Made by a program: the position numbers and the translations under genes. The notes under the pieces are model-generated. The model was given only the letters and a program-made list of their open reading frames with translations, had not been told where the DNA came from and did not search any database. Shown here piece by piece: positions 8,293-16,759 of a DNA stretch of 64,000 nucleotides. Each line of letters opens with the position of its first letter. Position 1 is the first letter of the stretch. The DNA comes from Rhodoplanes tepidamans (lineage in GTDB: Bacteria; Pseudomonadota; Alphaproteobacteria; Rhizobiales; Xanthobacteraceae), in assembly GCF_030813915.1 (NCBI RefSeq), contig NZ_JAUSUJ010000007.1, positions 1-64,000 on the forward strand. Direction: 5' to 3'.

Positions 8293-8967
8293 TCAGGCGG
8301 GGCCGACCGCGAAGAAGTCGATCGGCCCGGCGCCGAGCAGCGCGAGCTTCGCCCGGGCCGCGAGCGGGATGGGCTGGCGGCGGAACGCGGGCCGGCCGGC
8401 GAACAGGGCCCAGCGGCGCGGATTGACGTAGACGATGCGGATCGCCCGCGGCTCGCGCGCCGCCGCTTCGGCGATGCGGTCGGCGACCCGCTCCAGCACC
8501 TCGAGTCCGAACGGATTGTAGAAGAACAGCACGAGGTCGCCGGCCGGCGGCACGAAGTCGGCGGCGTTCATGTGCACGACCGACACGTCGCGGCAGGCGA
8601 GGCGGTCGGGCGGATGGGCGGCGATGTTGTCGCGGGCCTCGGCGTGCAGGCTGGCGGAATACTCGACCCCGATGCAGCGCGCGAAGGGTAGCCGCGCCGC
8701 GGTCAGCAGGGCGCGGCCGCGCCCGGCGCCGTAGTCGACGAAGGTGGTGCCGGCCGGATCGATGCCGAGCGCGGCGAGCGACCACAGAAGCGGCAACCGC
8801 GGGAACGCCTCGTAGCGGCGGTCCTGCAGACGGCCGGGCGGACCGGCGATGTCGTCCGCCGCGACCGTGCGGCTGCGCCCGCTCGGCCACCGCTCGAGCG
8901 CGTCGAGGGCGCGGTCGTAGACGGCATGATGGACCAGGATCCGGCCCTGCCGGAGATAGTAGCCCAC
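8293..8967 (-). CDS. Class I SAM-dependent methyltransferase, substrate unknown
   Basis: A 224-residue protein with the SAM-binding motif I VDYGAGRGRALL (about residues 80-91) followed by acidic GVEYSASL, the Rossmann arrangement of class I methyltransferases. A post-I acidic residue and FFYNPFG (motif IV-like) are also present. The N-terminus matches proteins that start with a GTG codon; the GTG at 8965-8967 has no obvious ribosome site, so the start is uncertain. It is transcribed leftwards behind a small secreted-protein gene (22-bp gap), possibly in the same transcript. The substrate cannot be inferred. Confidence 0.72.
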   Translation of the reverse strand: MGYYLRQGRILVHHAVYDRALDALERWPSGRSRTVAADDIAGPPGRLQDRRYEAFPRLPLLWSLAALGIDPAGTTFVDYGAGRGRALLTAARLPFARCIGVEYSASLHAEARDNIAAHPPDRLACRDVSVVHMNAADFVPPAGDLVLFFYNPFGLEVLERVADRIAEAAAREPRAIRIVYVNPRRWALFAGRPAFRRQPIPLAARAKLALLGAGPIDFFAVGPA

Positions 8968-8989
8968 GGGGGTGCTGCCGGAGCGGCCC

Positions 8990-9568
8990 TCAGCGCTGGC
9001 CGCGCCGGCGCGGCTCGGTGCCGGGCTTCGGCGCCACGGTGCCGGTCGCGGCCGGGCCGTCGACCACCTCGGCGCGGGCGACCTTCTGCACGTCGATCAC
9101 CTTGGCCTTCGGTGCCGGGCGGACCTCGTAGGCGCCGAAGGGCGGCGCCCCGGCGACCCGCGGGCTCGGCCCGATGTCCCCCGGACCGACATAGCCGTAG
9201 CGCCGCGGCCCGTAATAGGGCCGCCTGTAGGCGCGGTGGACCGGGCCGTAGGTGTAGGGATAGCGCAGCGACCAGGCGTAGCCGCCCTCCGAATAGGTCG
9301 GCACCGCGTAGATGCCCGGGCCGCGATAGAGCGGGCCCTGGTCGACCACGTACATGGGCGGCCGCGCGTCGGACGGATCGAGCAGATAGCCGGTCGGCGG
9401 CACCACGGGCGGCACCGGCGCGGCGCCGTACACCACGACCGGACCGCCGGCGCAGCAGCCCTCCTGCGCGACGGCCGGCGCGGCCACCGCCGCGATCGCG
9501 ACCACGCACGCGGCGGCCGCCGCGACGTCGAGCCCCCGAATGCTCCGACCCTGTCCCATCCGACGCAT
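8990..9568 (-). CDS. Secreted Tyr/Pro-rich hypothetical protein
   Basis: A 192-residue protein. An N-terminal hydrophobic stretch (VAAAAACVVAIAAVAAPAVA) ends in a cleavage-like AQE, followed by two adjacent cysteines and a segment rich in Tyr, Pro, Gly and Arg (GPVHRAYRRPYYGPRRYGYVG). Such proteins are common, uncharacterised envelope proteins in Rhizobiales. No catalytic motif is visible. A second secreted protein of similar character lies upstream (9692-10213) on the same strand. Confidence 0.65.
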   Translation of the reverse strand: MRRMGQGRSIRGLDVAAAAACVVAIAAVAAPAVAQEGCCAGGPVVVYGAAPVPPVVPPTGYLLDPSDARPPMYVVDQGPLYRGPGIYAVPTYSEGGYAWSLRYPYTYGPVHRAYRRPYYGPRRYGYVGPGDIGPSPRVAGAPPFGAYEVRPAPKAKVIDVQKVARAEVVDGPAATGTVAPKPGTEPRRRGQR

Positions 9569-9691
9569 GACTCGTCCCTTCTGGCCCGTTCCCTGTGGCC
9601 GTCCCGGTGGCGGACTCGCCTGCCACCGTCCGGGAACTCTACGCGCGACCCGACGCGGCGCAAGCCGCGCCGGCGGTCGCTCCCCGGATCG

Positions 9692-10213
9692 TCATCGCGG
9701 CCGCGGCGGCCGCGGTCGCGGACGCGGCCCCGGTTCCGGCCCTGGCCCCGGCCCGCCCCATGGCGGCGTCACCACGACGCCCGGCATGTCGTAGGAATAG
9801 TCCGGCGGCATGATGGTGGCCGGATTGTCCTGCGACTTCGCCGACCAGGATTCGTGGAACTCGGGTGCCGGCTTCGGCGGCTTGTTCTTGTCGGGATCGT
9901 ATTCGAGCCGGCCGACCCGCGGCAGCTCTCCCGAGCTCGGATACCACGGGCGATGGCGGGCGACCCGCGGCTGCGGACTGCAGCACAGCGGCTGGATCAC
10001 CGACGGGCCGTACCAGCCGGGCCGGTAGAGCCCCCAGTCGCCGTCGACCACCGCATAGGATGCCTCGCGCCCGTTGACGAAGACCGGCACGTCCTGCCGG
10101 CCCGGAATCACGATCACGGGCCCGTTGTCCTGGGCGACCGCCGGCAGCGGCGCGGCCGCGAGCGTCACGGCGACGAGCCCCGCCCATCCGATGATCCTCG
10201 CCTGCGACGTCAT
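9692..10213 (-). CDS. Secreted Pro-rich hypothetical protein
   Basis: A 173-residue protein with a clean signal peptide (MTSQARIIGWAGLVAVTLAA, then PLPAVAQDN). The mature part contains VIVIPGRQDVPVFVNGREASYAVVDGD (pieces IVIPGRQDVPVF and VVDGDWGLYRPGWYG) and CCSPQPR, and ends in a Pro/Gly/Arg tail (GPGPGPEPGPRPRPRPPRPR). The start at 10213 has a strong ribosome site (GGAGGGGG). The longer upstream frame would bury the signal peptide. Function unknown. Along with the next gene it forms a small leftward group of envelope proteins. Confidence 0.68.
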   Translation of the reverse strand: MTSQARIIGWAGLVAVTLAAAPLPAVAQDNGPVIVIPGRQDVPVFVNGREASYAVVDGDWGLYRPGWYGPSVIQPLCCSPQPRVARHRPWYPSSGELPRVGRLEYDPDKNKPPKPAPEFHESWSAKSQDNPATIMPPDYSYDMPGVVVTPPWGGPGPGPEPGPRPRPRPPRPR

Positions 10214-10531
10214 GCCCCCTCCTGCCCCGATCGCCCCGTCGGCCGTGCGAACCCGCCGGCGCACGGCTCCAGCACATCCGACAACGATCAAGAATTCCCT
10301 GGGATCGCCGGTGTTCCCGGGCCATTTCGCCGGGTAACCCTAAGAGACCGTAGCGGCGCGGCGGGGCCGCCGCGCCGGCCCGCACCGGCCCCGCCCGGTT
10401 CGACTTTCGACCAACCCGCGAAGATCCGGAGAGACTTGGCCGGCGGCGCGTCATAAAGCTGGGGCGGGCGAGCGGCCGTACCGGCCCGCCCCAACGACAA
10501 GCAGCGAGACGCGGAAACACCGAGGGGCCAG
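10214..10531. other. Divergent intergenic region, no gene seen
   Basis: Lies between the leftward secreted-protein gene and the rightward MHS transporter. AT-richer near 10270-10305. No specific operator or promoter motif could be assigned. Confidence 0.35.
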
Positions 10532-12172
10532 ATGGTGGGCAGGACCCGGATTTCGGCGCGCGGCGCCGGCATGACGAAGGACGAGAAGTTCGTCATCTTC
10601 GCCTCGTCGCTCGGCACCGTGTTCGAGTGGTACGACTTCTATCTCTACGCCACACTGGCGCCGTTCTTCGCCGCGCTGTTCTTCCCGCCCGGCAACGACA
10701 CCGCCGCCCTGCTCTCCGCCTTCGCGACCTATGCGGCGGGCTTTCTCGTGCGGCCGTTCGGCGCCCTGGTGTTCGGCCGCATCGGCGACCTGGTCGGCCG
10801 CAAGTACACGTTCCTGGTGACCATCTTCGTGATGGGCGCGGCGACCTTCATGGTCGGGCTGCTGCCGACCTTCGACACCATCGGCTGGGCCGCGCCGCTG
10901 CTGCTCGTCGCGCTGCGGCTGGTGCAGGGGCTGGCGCTCGGCGGCGAGTACGGCGGCGCTGCCACCTATGTCGCCGAGCACGCCCGCCCGCAGAACCGCG
11001 GCTTCGCGACGAGCTTCATCCAGATCACCGCGACGCTCGGCTTCTTCCTGGCGCTCCTGGTGATCGGCGCCTGCCGCATCTACATGGACGCCGACACCTT
11101 CGCGTCCTGGGGCTGGCGCATCCCGTTCGTCGTGTCGCTGCTCCTGCTCGTCCTGTCGATCTGGATCCGGCTGCGCCTCAACGAGACGCCGATCTTCCAG
11201 CGCATGAAGGAGGAGGGCAAGGGCTCGAAGGCGCCGCTGACCGAGAGCTTCTTCCGCTACCCGAACAACAAGTACGTCCTGCTCGCGCTGCTCGGCGCCA
11301 CCGCCGGCCAGGGCGTGGTCTGGTACACGGGCCAGTTCTACGCGCTGTTCTTCCTGCAGATCACCCTGCAGCTCGACTACCTGCTCGCCTATCTGCTGGT
11401 CGGCGTGTCGCTGCTGATCGGCACCCCGCTGTTCATCGCCTTCGGCTGGCTGTCCGACCGCATCGGCCGGCTGAAGATCATCCTGCTCGGCTGCCTGCTC
11501 GCCGCCGCGACCTACATGCCGCTGTTCCAGGTGCTCACCCGGGCCGTGAACCCCGACCTCGTCGCCTTCCAGGAGCGCTCGGCGGTCAGCGTCTCGGCCG
11601 ACCGCGCCACCTGCCGGGTGCACGTGTTCGTCGGCCCGTGGTCGGACTTCTCCGACTGCGACCGCGCCCAGGACTTCGTCACCAAGCTCGGCGTCTCGTT
11701 CCACAAGGTGGACGTGCCGGGCGGCCCCGTGACCCTGACCATCGGCGAGACGACGGTCGCGGGCTGGAGCCAGGCGCGCTGGCAGGCCGCCTTCGAGGGC
11801 GCCGGCTATCCGACCTACGCGGATCCGAGCAAGGTCGACTGGGTGACGGCGGAGCTCGTCCTGCTCGTCATGGTGCTCTACGTGGTCATGGTGTACGCGC
11901 CGATGGCGGCCTTCCTGGTCGAGATGTTCCCGACCCGCATCCGCTACACCTCGATGTCGCTGCCCTACCACATCGGCAACGGCTGGTTCGGCGGCATGCT
12001 GCCCCTGCTCGCCACCGCGATCGTCGCCTCGACGGGCGACATCTATGCGGGCCTCTGGTACCCGATCGGCGTCGCCGGCATGACCGTCCTGATCGGTGCC
12101 GTGTTCCTGCGCGAGACCAAGGACGTCGACATCGCGACCGGGTCGGGGGTGGAGATCTCGCGGCGGGGATGA
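10532..12172 (+). CDS. MFS transporter of the MHS (metabolite:H+ symporter) family with a periplasmic insertion
   Basis: A 546-residue, 12-helix major facilitator. The signature EWYDFYLYATLAPFFAALFF after the cytosolic start, GRIGDLVGRKYTF between helices 2 and 3, and GLALGGEYGGAATYVAEHA are those of the MHS group (ShiA, ProP, KgtP relatives), which takes up organic acids, betaines or shikimate with protons. Unusually, about 90 extra residues (roughly 335-430, VAFQERSAVSVSADRATC to YADPSKVDW) lie between helices in the C-terminal half, with two cysteines. ATG at 10532 has GAGGGG upstream; ATG at 10571 (MTKDEKF) is equally plausible. The substrate is unknown and there is no neighbouring catabolic gene. 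Confidence 0.87.
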   Translation: MVGRTRISARGAGMTKDEKFVIFASSLGTVFEWYDFYLYATLAPFFAALFFPPGNDTAALLSAFATYAAGFLVRPFGALVFGRIGDLVGRKYTFLVTIFVMGAATFMVGLLPTFDTIGWAAPLLLVALRLVQGLALGGEYGGAATYVAEHARPQNRGFATSFIQITATLGFFLALLVIGACRIYMDADTFASWGWRIPFVVSLLLLVLSIWIRLRLNETPIFQRMKEEGKGSKAPLTESFFRYPNNKYVLLALLGATAGQGVVWYTGQFYALFFLQITLQLDYLLAYLLVGVSLLIGTPLFIAFGWLSDRIGRLKIILLGCLLAAATYMPLFQVLTRAVNPDLVAFQERSAVSVSADRATCRVHVFVGPWSDFSDCDRAQDFVTKLGVSFHKVDVPGGPVTLTIGETTVAGWSQARWQAAFEGAGYPTYADPSKVDWVTAELVLLVMVLYVVMVYAPMAAFLVEMFPTRIRYTSMSLPYHIGNGWFGGMLPLLATAIVASTGDIYAGLWYPIGVAGMTVLIGAVFLRETKDVDIATGSGVEISRRG

Positions 12173-12264
12173 GCCGTCCGGGGCGGCGCCGGCGGGCCCT
12201 TCATTGAATCGCCCTGCCCCGGCTGCTAGACGGGTCGACCCTCGGACCCCGCGTGCCCGTGACC

Positions 12265-13818
12265 ATGCCGAACGCCTTGCCCCTGAAGACCCCGATCGAC
12301 GCCGTACGGCCGCCGGCCGCACCCGGCCGTCTCGCGCAACGCGAGCCGCTGGCGCGGCTTCCCCTGCTGCTGGCGATCCTCGGCGCGCTGACGGCGCTGC
12401 GGCTGATCGGCCTGCGGCTGTCGGTGGTCGACCTCTTCTACGACGAGGCGCAGTACTGGTCGTGGGCCCAGAACCTCGCCTTCGGCTACTACTCGAAGCC
12501 GCCGCTGCTCGCCTGGATCATCTGGGGCGCCGAACGGGTGTGCGGCGACGCCGAATGGTGCGTGCGGGCGCCGGCGCCGGTGTTCTATCTGGGCACCAGC
12601 CTGATGGTGTACGCGATCGGCCGCGCCCTCTACGACGAGCGGACCGGCTTCTGGGCGGCGCTGATGACGGCGCTGACCACCGGCGCGGCGTTCTCCTCGC
12701 GCATCGTCTCGACCGACGTGCCGCTGCTGTTCTTCTGGGCCGTGGCGCTGTGGGCCTTCGTGAAGCTCGTCGAGGCGCCGCGCTGGCGCCACGCCGTGCT
12801 GCTCGGCATCGCCACCGGCCTCGGCCTGCTGGCCAAGTACGCCATGGTCTACATCGTGCCGGGCATCGCCCTCGCGGCCATCCTCAGCCCGCGCGCCCGC
12901 GCCCTGCTGCGCAGGCCGCATCCGTGGGTGGCGCTGCTGGTCGCCCTCGTCGTGGTGTCGCCCAATCTCCTGTGGAACGCTTCGACCGGCTTCATCACCT
13001 TCAGGCACACCGGCGGCCTCATCATCGGCGAGGAGGTGCGCTGGAGCGTCCTGCGGGCACTCGAGTTCCTCGGCGCACAGTTCGGCGTGTTCGGCCCGGT
13101 GATCTTCGGCACCATGATCGTCGTCACGGTGCGGCTCGTCCGCGGGCGCCTCGCCGAGCCCGACCGGCTGATGATCGCCTTCTCGCTGTTCCCGATCGCC
13201 CTGGTGACGTCGTTCGCCGTGACGGTGCACGCCTATGCGAACTGGGCCGCCGTCGCCTTCGTGTCGGGCGTCGTCGTCGCTGCCGCGCATCTCGTGCGCG
13301 AGCGGGCGTGGGGCTGGATCGGCGCGAGCCTCGCCATCGGCGCGGTGACGCAGGCACTGCTGATGGTCGGCGACGTGGTGGCGGACAGGGTGGCGCTGCC
13401 GTTCCTGAAGAACCCGAACCCCTATGCCCGCACGCTCGGTTGGCGCGACTTCGCCGAGAAGGCCGGGGCCGCGGCGCGCGCCGCCGGCGCCGGCGCGATC
13501 GTCAGCGATTCCCGCGGCGACCTCGGCGCCCTGCTCTACTATCTGCGCGACCAGACCATCCCGGTGCTCTCGTGGCGCACCGAGGAGATCCCGTCCTTCG
13601 ACCTCGGCCGGCCCTACGGGCCGCGCACCGAAGGCCCGGTCGTGATGATCACGGCCTGCCGCGACGTCGCGCGCATCCGGCCGCATGTCGACACGGTCGA
13701 GCCCCTCGGCCTCACCCGCACCGGCGAAGGCACCGGCGGGCCGCGCGGCTTCCACGCGTTCCGGCTGACCGGCCCGAAGGACCCGCTGCCGCCGCTCGCG
13801 GTCTGCCCGTTCCCGTGA
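12265..13818 (+). CDS. GT39-family membrane glycosyltransferase (ArnT-like)
   Basis: About 517 residues with many hydrophobic helices. The first periplasmic loop carries FYDEAQYWSWA and YYSKPPLLAW, the acidic DE and KPP pattern of the GT39/ArnT (PMT_2) superfamily, which transfers sugars from polyprenyl phosphates to lipid A or other envelope acceptors. A soluble C-terminal region follows about residue 395 (DFAEKAGAAARAAGAGAIVSD region). Start at ATG 12265; GTG at 12253 is possible. It is convergent with a PAP2 phosphatase, 3 bp apart, which supports a role in envelope lipid modification. Acceptor and sugar are not known. Confidence 0.85.
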   Translation: MPNALPLKTPIDAVRPPAAPGRLAQREPLARLPLLLAILGALTALRLIGLRLSVVDLFYDEAQYWSWAQNLAFGYYSKPPLLAWIIWGAERVCGDAEWCVRAPAPVFYLGTSLMVYAIGRALYDERTGFWAALMTALTTGAAFSSRIVSTDVPLLFFWAVALWAFVKLVEAPRWRHAVLLGIATGLGLLAKYAMVYIVPGIALAAILSPRARALLRRPHPWVALLVALVVVSPNLLWNASTGFITFRHTGGLIIGEEVRWSVLRALEFLGAQFGVFGPVIFGTMIVVTVRLVRGRLAEPDRLMIAFSLFPIALVTSFAVTVHAYANWAAVAFVSGVVVAAAHLVRERAWGWIGASLAIGAVTQALLMVGDVVADRVALPFLKNPNPYARTLGWRDFAEKAGAAARAAGAGAIVSDSRGDLGALLYYLRDQTIPVLSWRTEEIPSFDLGRPYGPRTEGPVVMITACRDVARIRPHVDTVEPLGLTRTGEGTGGPRGFHAFRLTGPKDPLPPLAVCPFP

Positions 13819-13821
13819 GGG

Positions 13822-14580
13822 TCAGGCGGCCCGCCCCGGCCGCAGGATCAAGGCGTGGAGCACCCAGACGGTCAGCGCCGTCAGCACCGCCGACATCAGC
13901 ACGTCCGAGGTGAAGTGCCCGCCCATGGCGATGCGCACGCCGCCGACCGCCAGGGCCCAGGCGAGCACCGCGGCGACGCCGAGCGGCCGCCAGCGCGCCG
14001 GCAGCAGCACCGCCACCGACAGGAGCCACATGGCGCTCGACATCTCGCCGGACGCGAACGAGCAGTTGGAGTCGCAGCGGCCGAACGGGCTCCACCACGG
14101 CACGAAGTCGAGCGTGCCGCCGAACTGCGTCACCTCGATCGGCCGCGGCCGCCCGCCATGCGGCTTGAGGATGCCGTTGATGATCAGGCCGGGGGCGACC
14201 GCCAGGGTCGCCAGCACGAAGGCGGCGGCGCGCAGCGACAGCGCCCGCGGCAGCCGCGCCGCGGCGACGCGCGGCGCCGCGAGCCACAGGATCAGCACCA
14301 CGCCGGCCGCCACCGCGACGGCCCGGACGAGGCCGTCGTTGACGTCGCGGATGGTCTGCAGCGCCTGCGTGTAGGTGTAGGGAAAGAAGCGCCGGGCCTC
14401 GTCCCAGACGAGCGACGTGACGGCGAGGTCGAGCCTCGGCCACAGGCCGAACACGATCCCGACCACCGCGCCGACCGCCAGGATCGCGGCGAGCGCCAGC
14501 GCGGCGCGCCGGCCCGGCGGCGTCGCGGGAGAAAGCGCCCCGGCGGGAACCCGCAGGGGCGTGGCGGACGGGCGGGACAT
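13822..14580 (-). CDS. PAP2-family membrane phosphatase (lipid A phosphatase-like)
   Basis: A 252-residue protein with about six membrane helices. The three PAP2 motifs are visible: KPHGGRPRP (motif 1), CSFASGEMSSA (motif 2, SGE where the textbook motif is SGH) and RIAMGGHFTSDVL (motif 3 with the catalytic His). The Cys-rich DSNCSFASGE style is seen in alphaproteobacterial LpxE-like enzymes that remove lipid phosphates on the periplasmic face. ATG at 14580 has a GGAGG site; the ATG at 14607 does not. It is tail-to-tail with the GT39 gene. The exact lipid substrate is inferred, not shown. Confidence 0.8.
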   Translation of the reverse strand: MSRPSATPLRVPAGALSPATPPGRRAALALAAILAVGAVVGIVFGLWPRLDLAVTSLVWDEARRFFPYTYTQALQTIRDVNDGLVRAVAVAAGVVLILWLAAPRVAAARLPRALSLRAAAFVLATLAVAPGLIINGILKPHGGRPRPIEVTQFGGTLDFVPWWSPFGRCDSNCSFASGEMSSAMWLLSVAVLLPARWRPLGVAAVLAWALAVGGVRIAMGGHFTSDVLMSAVLTALTVWVLHALILRPGRAA

Positions 14581-14728
14581 GCAACCTCCGGCGGGCCTGA
14601 TGGGCACGGCCGGAGCGCGGCGTCGCCACGCCCTCCCCGGCCGCCGCCGTTAAAGCAAGTCCGGCGCCGGGGCGAAAGACCCGCGGCGGCGGCGCGACGC
14701 CGCGGCCCGGGTCCGCCGGATCGCTCCG

Positions 14729-15517
14729 TCAGTGCCCGGCGGGCTTCAGCACCGTGAAGCCGCCCGCCTCGAACACGGCCCGGGCCGCGGGCTGCGACAG
14801 GAAGGCGAGGAACCTGGCCGGCGCATCGCCCTTGGCGACCGCCGTCAGGGCGAACGGGTAGACGACCGCCGGGTGCGAATCGGCCGGGAACACCGCCACC
14901 ACCTTGACGCGCGGCTCGGCCTTGGCGTCGGTCTCGTAGACGATGCCCAGCGACGCCTCGCCGCGGGCGACCAGCACCAGCGCGGCCCGCACGCTCTCGG
15001 CCTGGGCGAGCTTCGGCTCGACCTCGCCCCACAGGCCGAGCGTCTCCAGCGCCGTCTTGGCGTACTTGCCGACCGGCACCGAGGCGACCGCGCCGGTGGC
15101 GAGCCGGCCGTCGCCGAGCGCCGCCTTCAGGCCGTCCCGGGTGAGATCGACCTTGGCGATCTTGCCGTCGGCCGGGGCCACCACCACGAGGCGGTTGCCG
15201 AGCAGGCTGACGCGGGTCTTCGGATCGATCAGCTTGCGCTCCTGCGACCAGTCCATCCAGGCGAGGTCGGCGGAGGCGAACAGGTCGGCCGGGGCGCCCT
15301 GCTCCATCTGGCGCGCGAGCGTCGAGGACGCCGCGTAGGAGAACCGCACCGGAATCTTCGTCTCGGCCGTGAACGCCTTGCCGATGTCGTTGAGGACGTT
15401 GGTGAGCGAGGCGGCGGCGAACACCGTGACGGGGGCGCTCTCCTGGGCGCGCGCCGGCATCGCCGTCGACCAGGCGACGACCGCCGCGACCAGGGCGTGG
15501 ACGACCATACGGACCAT
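14729..15517 (-). CDS. modA: Molybdate ABC transporter substrate-binding protein ModA
   Basis: A 262-residue periplasmic protein with a signal peptide (ending AMPARAQ), then VTVFAAASLTNVLNDIGKAF, the ModA opening in which AASL contributes oxyanion ligands. YAASSTLARQMEQGAPADLFASAD and GIVYETDA are further ModA signatures. It binds molybdate or tungstate in the periplasm. The strong AGGAG ribosome site supports the start. No modB or modC genes are adjacent, so it must work with a transporter encoded elsewhere. A candidate Mo-box sits about 70 bp upstream. Confidence 0.92.
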   Translation of the reverse strand: MVRMVVHALVAAVVAWSTAMPARAQESAPVTVFAAASLTNVLNDIGKAFTAETKIPVRFSYAASSTLARQMEQGAPADLFASADLAWMDWSQERKLIDPKTRVSLLGNRLVVVAPADGKIAKVDLTRDGLKAALGDGRLATGAVASVPVGKYAKTALETLGLWGEVEPKLAQAESVRAALVLVARGEASLGIVYETDAKAEPRVKVVAVFPADSHPAVVYPFALTAVAKGDAPARFLAFLSQPAARAVFEAGGFTVLKPAGH

Positions 15518-15588
15518 GAAAGGGCTCCTGAAAGGCGACGGCCGGTCCCCCGGAGCGGCCTGGATCGGAGCCGCGGCACGGACGTCTT

Positions 15589-15610
15589 GCTGTATTCATA
15601 TCGATATAGC
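15589..15610 (-). promoter_or_regulatory. Candidate ModE/Mop-type Mo-box upstream of modA
   Basis: The imperfect inverted repeat GCTGTAT-N8-ATATAGC (6 of 7 positions symmetrical) is the only AT-rich stretch in the modA upstream region, and its TAT/ATA arms resemble the Mo-box bound by ModE-type regulators. It lies 72-93 bp before the modA start. This is similarity by eye only. Confidence 0.4.
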
Positions 15611-15713
15611 TACGGGCGCCCGGGCGGGTCAAGCCGCACGCGGCCTCCGCCGGCCCGCCGGCGCGCCGCGCCGACGCCGGCCGCCCCTCCGGCCCTCGCC
15701 CGTGCCGCCCGCC

Positions 15714-16703
15714 TCATTCCGTGAGGATGTCGACGAACGCCTCGGGATCGAGATTGTGGAAGTAGTCGCCGATCGCGATCGCGGCGAGGGTCTCGCGCAG
15801 GCAGCCCCTCTCCAGGCGGGCCCCCTCCAGCAGACGTCCGAGCTCGGCGCTGTCGCCGTCGCCGAAATAGTCGCCGAAGAAGGCGATCCGCCGGATCGTG
15901 CCGCGCTCCACGTCCATGTGCACCTCGATCTTGCCGCAGCCGTCCACGCGCCGCTCCTTGCGAATCCTGTAGGCGGGGGACTCGCCGAAGTTCCACGCCC
16001 AGGTGTCGTAGACGTCGCGCTGCAGGCGCCGCGTCGCGTCGCGGTCGGCCGCGCTCAACGCATGCGGCTCCATCGCGAACTCCCTGAACATCGCGTCGCG
16101 CAGCTCCTCCATGAAGCGCTCGACGCCGAGGTCGGCGGCCATGTGGTCCCTGATGTTGCAGACCCGGCTCCGCACCGACTGGACCGCCTTGGACTCGTAC
16201 TTGTCCTTCGGCACCATCAGCGCCTTGCCGAGGACGGACAGATCGGAATCGTACAGGATCGTGCCGTGGTGCAGCACCCGGCCGCGCTTGCGGTACTGCG
16301 CGTTGCCCGAGAACTTCCTGCCGCCGATGGTCATGTCGTTGCGGCCGCTGATCTCCGCCGTGACACCCAGGGCCGCCAGCGCCCGGACGACCGGGCGGCA
16401 GAACGCGCCGAAGTCGAGCGGCCGGTCGCCGCCGGCCGCCGTGATGAAGGTGAAGTTGACGTTCCCGAGATCGTGATAGACCGCCCCGCCCCCCGACAGC
16501 CGCCGCACCACGTGGATGTTCCGCTGCCGGACGTATTCGGCGTTGATCTCGGCCGCCGTGTTCTGGTGCTTCCCGACGATGATGGCATTGTCGTTGCGCC
16601 ACAGCATGAAGCAGTCCTGCGCCGGATCCAGGCTGTCGAAGACGACCTGCTCCAGCGCGAGGTTGAACCGCGGATCGACGGAGTCGCTCTCGAGATAGTG
16701 CAT
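15714..16703 (-). CDS. lplA: Lipoate-protein ligase A
   Basis: A 329-residue ligase of the biotin/lipoyl-protein ligase fold. It contains MLWRNDNAIIVGKHQN, the lipoyl-AMP binding motif RRLSGGGAVYHDLGNVNF and KFSGNAQYRKRGRVLHHGTI (seen as KFSGNAQYRK and RVLHHGTILYD). C-terminal residues about 245-329 match the LplA accessory domain. It activates lipoate with ATP and attaches it to the E2 lysine. It starts 56 bp after the stop of the sigma-54 regulator on the same strand, so the two may be co-transcribed. Its position opposite an E2/E3 operon suggests it lipoylates that E2. Confidence 0.93.
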   Translation of the reverse strand: MHYLESDSVDPRFNLALEQVVFDSLDPAQDCFMLWRNDNAIIVGKHQNTAAEINAEYVRQRNIHVVRRLSGGGAVYHDLGNVNFTFITAAGGDRPLDFGAFCRPVVRALAALGVTAEISGRNDMTIGGRKFSGNAQYRKRGRVLHHGTILYDSDLSVLGKALMVPKDKYESKAVQSVRSRVCNIRDHMAADLGVERFMEELRDAMFREFAMEPHALSAADRDATRRLQRDVYDTWAWNFGESPAYRIRKERRVDGCGKIEVHMDVERGTIRRIAFFGDYFGDGDSAELGRLLEGARLERGCLRETLAAIAIGDYFHNLDPEAFVDILTE

Positions 16704-16759
16704 CGCACGAACCTGCTTCCTGATGACGTCGGACGCGCCGGGAGGACCGGCCCCTCTCC

